Assembly (NCBI GenBank): GCA_946902875.1
Contig: OX336343.1
Location: 23,607,596-23,671,595 of the forward strand
Direction: 5' to 3'
DNA length: 64,000 nucleotides
Source of the DNA: Nematopogon swammerdamellus
Taxonomy: Eukaryota > Arthropoda > Insecta > Lepidoptera > Adelidae
Part shown: one piece after another, positions 19,841 to 31,553 of the stretch
Numbering within the stretch: the stretch's first letter is position 1
Layout: each line of letters starts with the position of its first letter
Made by a program: the position numbers and the translations under genes
Notes under the pieces: model-generated
Database searches by the model: none
Told to the model about the DNA's origin: nothing
Seen by the model: only the letters and a program-made list of their open reading frames with translations

Positions 19841-22800
19841 GCAAGTGAATGAGAGTATTTTTATTAATTTTATTTCTTTATACATAGGTACACATATTCA
19901 CCCACATAATCAACTATTCGCTAGTGTCGGCAACTTTTCCTGAACTGTGGAAGAAGGCCTATATGATACCACTCCCTAAGATCACTTCCCCCACTCAGTT
20001 CAAGGATTATCGTCCTATTTCCATACTTCCTTTCTTATCTAAAGTACTTGAACGTGTGGTTCACTCCCAACTTTCCATGTATCTTTCTGCTAACTGCCTC
20101 TTAAATCGATATGAATCGGGATTTCGACCACCTCATAGCACAGTATCTGCACTTGCCAAAATAACGGATGACATCCGTCATGCAATGGATGATCGGAAAC
20201 TTACTCTGCTGGTTCTACTTGATTTCAGCAGTGCTTTTAACACTGTTGATTTCGATATCCTTCTTGCTATTCTGCGTTTCCTGAACATTTCACAGTCTGT
20301 ACTCGATTGGTTCTTTTCCTATCTCAGTGGTCGTCGCCAATGCGTTCGTGTCAACAATGCCACTTCTAAGTGATGCGACATCACTGCCGGCGTACCACAA
20401 GGCGGTGTGCTCTCTCCATTACTATTTTCCATTTTCGATAACAATATTGTTGTCTCTCTTATGTGTTTCTACCATCTATATGCTGAAGACTTGCAGCTCT
20501 ACCGTCACTTCCGTCTCGAGGACACTCATACTATAACTAGCCTTCATGAATATTATTTGACTTGATAAATGAAGTATCAAAATTGAAGATGGCACTATAC
20601 ACCAGATATAGGTAATTTAAATAGGCAGTGTGGTCAGACTCTAGAGTATTCATGTTTATGCTGTAAATATTAATGTTCTTGTGAGTGGTAGTATGGGTTA
20701 ATTAGTGGAAATTACTTTAATATAATACTTATAAGGTACTAACAAAACATTGTAACTTGCGAAGTTTGTTTGTCAGTTCTTCTTCGCATTGAATTTATAA
20801 CTGGCGGAATTTTCGACATATCCAAGCGTAGGTTACCTACCTATGGATGAAATTATACAATAAACAATACGATAAACAATATAAACCTTGAGTCTGTACT
20901 CGATTGGGCTGTGCGCTTTGGACTGCTCGTTAATCCTGCTAAGACACAAGTCATAATCATCGGATCACCTAAATTGTTGGCAAAGCTGGACAAGGATACT
21001 CGCCCCACCGTTGTTTTCAATGGCATAGCTATCCCCTACAGCAAGTGAGTTAAAAATTTAGGGCTTATGATTGATGAATCTCTTACATGGAGTTGAGACA
21101 TTATGCTCTTTTCTATTTCTAACATGCAAAATTATTAGTTTGTTACCTCGCCGATTCGCTATGAAATTTGACTAAGTTATCCTTTATATGCTTTCAGATT
21201 GTTTATTCTCTTTGCGTCAGATTTGATTTATAATCAAATCTAGTCGTTCAAACTCCACATTGCCCACCAATCACGACGGGGACGTTCAGCTTGAATGTTT
21301 GGTGCCTAAAACTACCATGCGCATATCATTAAACCTATGTTAATCTATTACTTAGAGCTAATCTAGTATGCTTAATCTAATTGTAGGCGATCGACTCAAA
21401 GGAATTCAGTTTCCAACTTTCCTCGTGGAAAATCAACCTAGAACGACCTCCAGGAAATGACAATGCTACCAAGTGAGAACAGGGTGCACAGCACTCCCCT
21501 TTACGTAAAAGTCGCAGTTAATTCCCCCCAAGTAGGTTTAAAACATCTTCCGAATCCACAGACCTTCTATTTTAGCTTATTATACTTAAACCTAAACCGT
21601 GCATTTAATGTAAATGGGTTATCCTTTGCGTGATACACTTTCCAGGTGAGTTACAGATAACAAAGAATACAGTGCTATCTTTCACTACGACCTGTCGTGT
21701 TTACGCTGGTTGTGAGAAATTCCTGAGCTCGTTCCGATGGTGGAAATTCTTTACAGCTGCATGGTAACGATGGTGATGTATCCTTTACCGCTGCGCAGCA
21801 ATGTTGGTGATATATGTCGCACGTCACGGCGATTCCTTGAAGTCCGTGAAACACTCAGCCAGATGATTTGCAGTGGTTCCTGTAATCATACGTCTAGGCC
21901 GCCGATGGCTTTGAGCTAATTTCGCGCGCCGTTTTTGAGCAAAGTTCACGCTGTCCCTCGCTGTTAAGTTTGGTAACGCGCCGAGAACAATAATCCGCAA
22001 CCGAGTAGTTGTTTTACGTTCGCGGATTAATAAATCGGCCGCCAAAATGAATCGACGCTTCGGTGGAAAACCGCACGCAATCGCGATCCTCGGAAGTGAT
22101 GAGTCTCGATGGAATATTTTTACTTAAAACATGCAACTTAGCTGACAAAACTCCTTTCATTCCGCTCCCAGCTCACACGATCCTGCCAGGCAACCGCTCC
22201 TGTGATGTCTGCACACAGCCACCCACTTAACCATCACTTCTATAAAAGGTCCACTCCTTCGCGAGTAACACAGTTAGAGGAGAACGGGCCTCAACTCATC
22301 GAACTGCAAAACGCGATATCAAAGATTATTCCGACATTGCACGAGTTATCCGCCCGAACACAACCGATCGATTTTTCTACGCGATCCCGACTCCACGAAG
22401 ACATCCGATCAATTCTCCCGCGCGATCCTGACTCACCCCTGAGGAGCACACCTCCTTCTTTCCTTGCAAAATGGCCGCAACAGTTCATTTCCCTAATTGG
22501 TAGAATATCTGTAGGCCACACCCCTAACTAACGCCATGTTCCGTGTTTATTTATTTTTTGCATCAAGTCCTAAACAGCCATTTTGAAATTCGAAGGGTTT
22601 TTATACTGTTATTTTTTTGAGATTGTGAGATTTTAAGAAATAACACTCAAAATTAGCCCATTTCTGAAAAGGGTCCATAATTTTTGTTATAGACGACATT
22701 TATTGCCAAGAGTATCAGATTACAGAATCCTGTCGCCAAGGGAATTATTTGCACGTGTATGAACCGTGTGAATCCAAAATTCGAAAATATTTTAGATAAG

Positions 22801-25800
22801 AGAAAACAAATATTATAATTTTATATGAGAAGTGTGCGTATGGTGCAAATATACTTTGTACCAGGCAAACACATCTCAGAGTGTGCAGGTTAATGAGGCC
22901 AGTCAAAAAGTCTTCGGGAGCATGCACTCTCTCAAGCGTTTGCAATACTACATTCCCACTGGCACAAAAATTACGCTCGCTCAATGTCTCTTATTGGCAA
23001 TTCTAGATTATGCCGATGTGTGTTATCTTGACCTAAATGAGGATCTCCTCAACAAACTCGACCGTATCCTCAACTTGTGCATTCGCTATATTTTCGGATT
23101 GCGCAAGTATGACCATATATCGGAATATCGAGCTCGCCTTCAGTGGCTCGATGTTCGTGGTCGCAGGAACTCTCACGCCCTCTCTCTTCTCTTCCGCACA
23201 CTTAATGATCCTGCTGCTCCCAAATATTTGAGTGGACGGTTTGGATTTCTTTCTTCTCACGGTCTGGCTTTAAGATCGGCTGACAACTTACTCTTGGCAA
23301 TACCGGCTCACTCAAGCTCGTTTTACACGGACTCTTTCACAGTACAAACAGCTCGCCTCTGGAATAATCTGCCCGTGCATTTACGCTCCTCTACATCTAT
23401 GAACGTATTTAAGATTAATTTAAACAAACTTCTTCTTTCCTTACCGAAGTAAATGCAATTTATATTACATACATATCTTTACTCCTCTTCTCTTACTCTC
23501 CTGTCATTCTGTTGATTGTGTTGCACAACGGTACCACCGATCGATGTACATATTTTGTAAGTTTATTATATACCTACTTATATATGCTTAGTATTTATGT
23601 AGTATTCGTATGTAGTTTATCATACATTTCTTTACAGTCTAACACATTGCCACAAACTATTCTTGTTCGCCTGCATGTTCTTCTCCCACATCCCAAAGGT
23701 TAGTTAGAATAGAATAGAATAGAAAACCTCGCGGCATTAAGCTCGCCTGTTGTACCTAATTTTTATAAATTGGTGGTCAATAAAGAATATAACATACATA
23801 CATATTTATCTTAGGTAAGTACCTACTTAGACTTAGACAAGTTGACACAACACACCACTTTTCTATCACATTTCAAGATCAGTCAACTCACCAAAATTTA
23901 AAGTAAGTACATACATATTTCGGAATCGCTAACAAAAAACACAAATATTGATTGGCTATAAAGCATAAAACCAAAGCTACTATTAATAAGTACACAAAAT
24001 TCAGAGAAAAAAAAGTTCAGATCTAGCTAACTCCAAATTTTGATAATAAACAAACTGTCTCGAGACTTCAACCGAGACAGCTAGTTTAGACTTTTTGACA
24101 TTGAAAATGTCTTTTGGTTCGTGTTCCAATATAGGCCCCGATTTTACGAAAAAGTGCGATCCCCTTATATCTCGAAGAGTTGTGAAGATATGATATTCAA
24201 AAAAGTCTCAAAAGACGTGTATCTATGAGAGCTGTAAGGTGCAATCTAGTCAACTTTAGTCAATTTAGTCAACAACTCTGGACAATTTAGTCAGCTACAA
24301 TTTGAGTCTAAAACAAAGACGATCGAGTTAAGGGTTTGCCGTGTAGCTCAACCTTTTTGAAAAAATAAATTCACAGATTTCGTGCCTCATACGACTATCG
24401 AGCACATTGGAAATGAATCTACGGAATTCGAAAAAATATTGTCGCTGAGCGATACCAGAAAGTCGGAATAAGGAAAAGGTTAGTTCTTCTGATGATGGAG
24501 CCGGAATGAAGCCATAGGAACTCCTAAACCACACATGATAAATCCACCATATTTGGGCTCGTTATCCATATCTTGTATGTATATATCTTTGACAATACAT
24601 TGGTTAGAAATATTAACATAGTTTCTCAGCAAAAGTGGTTTGCTATGTTCAGATGAGTTTGTTTGTATTTTTTTGTAATATTTAATAAAATATAAAAATA
24701 TCACCCCCTTCTTTTTTAATTTTAAACACAGTGCTCGCCCAAAGTTAGTTTCGCATCTAGCAACACTCCAAGGTCTTTTGCCACAGCCTTGCGTTGTAGA
24801 GTATGTTTATAGTTTATTATATTTGTTACAGTTTATAGTTATAATTAAGTTTATTAAATTTACGCGTAAACGTATAACAAAACGTTTTGAGACATTAAAA
24901 AATATATGATTTTTCTTACACCACTCAGATATAACATTTAAGTCTAGCTGTAAGTAGTATTAGTCAGTTAGTAATATAATAATTAATAAGTGTTTCAATC
25001 TTCACAGATCATTAGCATTCATTATTATGTTTTTTAATTCGCAGGTGCTGGCGTTCTTCTTGGCGATGGCAATAAACATTTTGTTGACCTTTTGGAACGT
25101 GTTGCTGCACATTCGGAGCAAGGTATATCTTTTTTTTAAATTTTATATAGGTACTTACATAATAAATAATAATTAATATATAATTATTCTTATTATTATT
25201 TTTTCTTCAATTCTGGCGCTCAACTCTTTTGCTACTACCTACTTGCATTCCACTATGTTAATCGAATCTCAAATATCCAAAGGTTGACTGTAAGAAATTT
25301 CTGTAATGGATAAGTTCGCCTTTGCACCTTATGTAAATTTTCTAATGTACTATTTACTGTTGAATGTTTATTGGAGCAATAATTTTCAATCTATATCCTG
25401 ACATACCAGTATTAGAATGACCGCTAAGTCAATGTGCCGAATACCACAAATTAATTAATATTGTATACTTGTTTTGTTATTTAATTCTTAGTTAGTTGGC
25501 TTTGATTTCTTCTATAATGGTTAATTTGTGAAATGTGCTCCTTAGAGCATGTATCTGACGGTCGAACTGTCGAGCACGAAATTAAGATTTTCCTAAAATT
25601 GCAACTCGATCTTGGTATGTGAATATGCAATATAAAATACAATGAAGAATTTATTTGACCTTCAGAAACGCCTGATCAATTAAATGAACTTTATTGTACA
25701 GGAACCCTGCGAGGATTATTTCCTCGTTTACCTCATGTATTGGCTGCGGTGTCTTGTAAACATCCTGATACTGTGCTCTCGTTTCGAGTTCTTCATTGTT

Positions 25801-26569
25801 GGCGTCGAAGAGTTCCGAATACATCTTCTCGATGTCATACAGCTCGACCACCCAGGTACTTTCATTTATATCTACCTCACAGGCGGTTTGAGTTGGGTTA
25901 AATCTCAATCTCAAACTCAAACTCAAAATTTCATTTATTATTTTCACACTTTTACACAACAACAGATTGTCCCTATTTCATACACAACAGACTTTGCAAT
26001 AATTGTTCTGTGTTGTGTGCAAACACCATCTCCCAAACTGGCCTAACCGGCTGTATCATGTCATGAGAGACGGTGGGTGCATACAATACCCATATTGCAG
26101 TGTTATATATACACGGTGTTAACTTAAATAGGCAACATTCCCGAAAGGGGGTTGTTTTGGGTCACATACTGATGCCGAAAAAGGGGGTAATTTTTTCTTT
26201 TAGCTTTGTTTTTAAAATTTTCAATTTCTATATTTTGTATAAAAACATTGTCATTTTTATAACAGGAATCACACTGCATTACCAAAAAAATCGAAAGCTG
26301 AGTAATTTTTCAAATAAATAAAAAAAATCACATTCATATCGACACGATACAACAGCTAGCGCGCGACACGTCGTCCGTCAGTCAGCTGGGTACGCACGGT
26401 CGCAGGCGCGCGGCGCGCGGCGGCGCTCGCTACACCATTCCAATCTATCAAAATCCAATCTATCAACCTATCTAAAAAAATATAAAACAGAAAAACCAAA
26501 ATAGTTTACCACCTAATAAGGAGTGTAAATGTGCTTGATTGAGTTGTGAGTGCGATTGTGTATCTGTGA

Positions 26570-26635
<66 letters not shown>

Positions 26636-29600
26636 CCACTCCCTAAAACGAGGCGTTTCGTCCGTCCACACCACGAGTCAGTAAGCCTGGATACGAAATA
26701 CGGCATCGTTTGTATGAGAACCGAGGTAGCCGCCAAAGGGGTGTGAAGTCTGAGGCGGGAGCGGCGCATGGAACGCCGTGATTGGCCGAGCGAGTAGGTA
26801 GCCACGTGACGCCAGTCTTCCATACGTTTGAACGGGATTCATACAATAAGTCGCTCATTGTGTCGATTCGCGATGAAAAGATGAAACGGATTTAACAATA
26901 TTTAACCCTTCTTTACATCAAGGGAATAATATAACTTTCTCTTAAATGAACAAAGGCAACGCCCCTTTCACAATTTTGCGAATTTGCAGATTTTCGCATA
27001 AACACGATAATAGTTCTAAGTTCTGAGATACCTCGGATACTTTATTATAAATCTACATCAAATTTCCAAAACAATGATATGTAAGACCTCGTACATTGGT
27101 ATTATCTTATTGGAGTATTTGTTATTGGAATTTTCCAAAATTAAAAAAATAATGTTAGAAAGTCGAAAAGTTTTGTAAGCAAAAAAAAAAAATTATTATA
27201 TTATTAACAACTATTTTCTAATTACTTAGCCAACGATATGACAAATTATATTGCAATATGACTTCGCGAAAAATTCGCGAAAATCTACCCTACCATAAAA
27301 AATTTATGAGTACCCACCTCGATATTTAATTTTTTTACGGTAAAATGAGGTTTTCCAGGCTTTGCCTTTTTTAACAAACTAACCAGCCATGCAGCTAGAT
27401 CCTTATAAAATGTACCATGCGTCTCTCTGTCAGTTTGACGGTGTGAATTCGTTATATAAGGGTTAATAAAATAACAAATGAAAGGCTGTGTAGTCTGTAA
27501 TAGAAACATATATTTGAAACAGAACAATAATTTACTTAATTATTTATTTATAGATCGGTATCTATATTAAAATTTTCATTTGGTAACTTTTGAACAATTG
27601 AATTAAATTTAAAAGCACAATTTACGACATTTACATTGTTACTGTTTACATTGTTGACATTTACATTGTTATTGTTGAACTAAAGAACTAAAGAACTAAC
27701 ATGTGTCTCGAGAGATGGTCGCGCAACAGATGGATAGATCTCACCGAGACCTAAAGTTTGAGTACCAACACGATGGGTCTAGCACCAGTGGTTCTCGAGT
27801 TATGACCAAAGCAAAAGTGCATGTGACAGATGGATAGATCTCACCGAGACCTGAAGTTTGAGTACCAACACGATGGGTCTAGCACCAGTGGTTCTCGAGT
27901 TATGACCAAAACAAAAGTTCATGTGACAGATGGATAGATCTCACCGAGACCTAAAGTTTGAGTACCAACACGATGGATCTAGCACCAGTGGTTCTCGAGT
28001 TATGACCAAAACAAAAGTTCATGTGACAGATGGATAGATCTCACCGAGACCTGAAGTTTGAGTACCAACACGATGGGTCTAGCACCAGTGGTTCTCGAGT
28101 TATGACCAAAACAATAGTTAATGTGACAGATGGATAGATCGCATCGAGACGTTCAGATTGAGTACCAACACGATGGGTCTAAGTCCAGTGGTTCTGTAGA
28201 TATGACCAAAACTAATGATCACGTGACAGATGATAATTCCGACCCCTCACTCGCATGATCGCATCGCATTTCGCATTTAGATGCTAGCTAGCTAGCTAGC
28301 AGCGGAGCGCAGGCGCTATATAGCATTTAGCATTTAGCAGTACCACAGATAAATAGCACATACTTCATTGCTTTGTGCGTTCCAAAACAAACGAACCAAC
28401 AAAGTTTTACGAACGAAACAGCAATGCTAATTAAAATTAAATGTGATTATTGCTTAGCATTTAGCATTAATTTTTATTCATCAGGGCGCTTAGCAGTGCT
28501 AAATGCTAACGGGGTATTCATTATGAATTAATTTTGTTAATGCTAAGCATAACAACACTAATTCCCGGTAGACGCATGACCTAAAGAAATTAATTCCTTT
28601 AGAGTCGCTCAAAAGTAAAAACCGGTAGGTACTGGTTGAATGAAAAAAGCGCGATAAACGAATATTGAACGAGGAAACCTGCTTAGGTTGACTAGAAGAA
28701 ATGTCCTTTGGCAATAAGGCAGAATGCATGAAATATCTGTATACATTTAACATACATATTTATCAATAAACAAAAAAAATTACAAGAGCTAACTGCATCC
28801 AACACGATAGTCGACCTATGGTGGGTAAGCAGAAAAGAGCTCTCCATACATATTTACGCCGATGTTTGTTACTGAAATTCAAGCGAAAAATGCTATCAAA
28901 TTTAATGAAAGTACTTACTCGTGAAAGGTGACTCCATCTGTGTTCAAGTTTGAATTTTTCGACGACTTTTTGCACCAAAGCACTGCACAATGAGGCATTT
29001 TGTGACAGACGCGCACGTTCGCTCCGCCTGAGCGGCGGACGGAGACTAAGATCGGTCGCCGGCGCTAGACTGACGCGCTGGCGCGTGTGCGCCGACGCGC
29101 GGCTACCCCTGTCCTCCTATGTATAGCGCCTCCAGGCTTACTGACTCGTGGTCCACACTAACGAAACCGAGGCGCCGTCAAAAGCGAGACCGCCTCGGAT
29201 TTGACAGGAAAATTCTAATGGCAGATTTGAAATCAGCGACCCCTGATTGGTCAGAAAACGTATATTTGACGGACCAATCAGAGCAGATCAAATTTTACGC
29301 CTCGTTTTTGGTAGTTTTGGCAGGTTGTGTAAGTGTGTATGAAAATGTCTAAAAATACGTAGTTCCAGTGTGTATGCCATAGGTGGCGCTGCAGTCGCAA
29401 GTGTGTATCCATCGGACACGAATCCGAGACCGCCTCGCTTTTTTAGTGTGTAATGTGTGTGTAAGTGTGTTTAGTGTGTATCCTAATCTATGCTATAATT
29501 ACCGAATCTGAGACCTTTTCATTATTATTGTTACCTTGTAAATATGTGTATGGGGAGCGCACGCGCCAGCGACCCCGGACCCCCTTCCTTCCTTCCGCGG

Positions 29601-30138
29601 ATTCATTGAATGAGTTAAGCAGTCCGTCAGTCGCCCGGGTGTCGCCCAACAGAGAGGCGGTATTTATTTATGATGAGTAGCTTCAATTCAAATTTTCAAA
29701 TTTCCTTTCTATAAAGGAAAGCAAATTCCTTTCCTTTCTATAAATTGAGCGGCGGGTGGCCGAGTGGTTTGGGCATCGGCTTCTCATGCGGGAGGTCCGA
29801 GGTTCGAATCTGGTCGGCGTGTACCAATGAGTTTTTTCTGACGAAAAAATTTACGTGCATACCTACACCCGCTGCTTCACCGTTCGGAACCGGTGTAAAA
29901 CTGTAGGTCCCTTCCCTTGCCCCTTACTAGGTGGTAGGCTCAAATTGTAGCCGACTGGGTTGGTACCACCGTACTGGATGTAAGATGGCCGCAAGCAACC
30001 TCGGTTGTGTTCTCCTCTAGTCCAGTATAGCCAGCAATCCAGGGAAGTCTCCGGTATGGCACCTACCTTCTCGGAGATGATATTGGCTGGTTAGAGCATG
30101 TACTTTGGCCCCTCCGACTCAGCCACCCATACCGGATT

Positions 30139-30175
<37 letters not shown>

Positions 30176-31514
30176 ATACTTTCATAAAAACTTTCATCCC
30201 CGATTTCCACCCCTTAAAATCTGAAATCCAAAAACCCTGAAATACGTTATTATTTGTTTATGAAGAGTAGCTAAAATTAAAATTTTCAAGTTCCTGCCTT
30301 TAAAAAAATCGATACTCCCATACAAATTTTCATCCCTCATTTCCACCCCTTAAAATCTGAAAATTCAAAAACCCTGAAACACGTCATCATTTGTTTATGA
30401 AGAGTAGCTACAATTAAAATTTTCAAGTTCCTACCTTTAAAAAAATCTAAACTCCCATGAAAATTTTCATCCCCAATTTCCATCCCTTGAAATCTGAAAA
30501 TCCAGAAACCCCGAAACACGTCATTATTTATTTATGATATGATAAGTAGCTATAATTGAAATTTTCAAGTTACTATCTATAAAAAAATTACTTTTCCATA
30601 AAAAAATTCATCCCCGATTTCCATCCCTTAAAATGTGAAATCCAAAAACCCTGAAACACGTCATTATTTATTTATGATAAGTAGCTAAAATTAAAATTTT
30701 CAAGTTTCTGCCTTTAAAAAAATCGATACTCCCATACAAATTTTCATCCCCCATTTCCACCCCTTAAAATCTGAAAATTCAAAAACGCTAAAACACGTTA
30801 TCATTTGTTTATGAAGAGTAGCTACAACTAAAATTTTCAAGTTCTTACCTTTAAAAAAATCGATACTCCCATAAAAAATTTCATCCCTCATTTCCATCCC
30901 TTAAAATCTGAAAATCCAAAAATCCTGAGTTTTAAAATAAACCTGTGTTCTAAATTTCAGCTTTCTAGGTCTTGCGGTTTAGGCTGGGCGATGATGATTG
31001 AGGCAGGCGTATAGTTTTATTTATATAAAAGATAGATATAAAAGCGAGACCATATCCCAAGAACGACAACAAAACAAAAAAAGTAAACAGATAACTAAAA
31101 ATAATAATTTCATACACTCCAAATCCGAGGTGGGTAATACACACATGCGATTCAATATACGAAAGTGAGACCGCCTCGGATTCAGGTAAAATAAAATACC
31201 GAAAGCGAGGCGTTTTAAAAAAAATCTCATACACACTCTAAATATGTTGAAAATGACGAAAGCGAGGCTCCAGCCTCGCTTTCGTGCACGCCTCGGATTC
31301 GGGTGTGTTAGCACTTTTCTGAAAATTGCAATATCTCATGCAATACGCCATCTATCGAGAAACGGGAAAGATTGTCGTATACCTATATTCAAGTTACATC
31401 ACATAGAGACACAAAACATTGTGAAATACCGTTGTATCACTAAGGCCTCGTTTTCGTGCTTCTCAACAACTAAACACAGACCGCCTCGCTTTGGGGACTG
31501 AGCAAACAAGGGTG

Positions 31515-31553
<39 letters not shown>

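Larger units (their letters stand above)
19912..23815 (+). mobile_element. LINE (Jockey/CR1-like) in Gr gene 3 intron 1, interrupted by two insertions
   Basis: A 5'-truncated non-LTR retrotransposon. RT blocks in order: KDYRPISILPFLSKVLE and LLVLLDFSSAFNTVD (to 20373), a premature TGA, GVPQGGVLSPLLFSI (from about 20389), and YAED in place of YADD. After an insertion (20553-20880) comes SVLDWAVRFGLLVNPAKTQ (about 20890 on). After a second insertion (21094-22878) comes the C-terminal region to LNKLLLSLPK and TAA at 23452. The 3' UTR continues to about 23815, and another copy of it lies at 52950-53160. The element is dead. Confidence 0.82.
26672..29150 (-). mobile_element. Second P-like DNA transposon with THAP exon
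   Basis: The element is 2479 bp with perfect 20-bp terminal inverted repeats CACGAGTCAGTAAGCCTGGA (26672-26691; inverted at 29131-29150) and an 8-bp target duplication GTCCACAC (26664-26671 and 29151-29158). It lies in intron 3 of Gr gene 3. A THAP exon lies 152 bp inside its right end on the minus strand, mirroring the element at 8629, whose exon is 163 bp inside its left end. The interior has a 100-bp tandem repeat and no transposase core that I can recognise. The terminal sequence differs from the first element, so these are two families. Confidence 0.72.

Noticed and set aside
29757..29820. tRNA gene
   Set aside because: Box A and box B are present, but no acceptor stem closes and a SINE body with poly-A tail follows.
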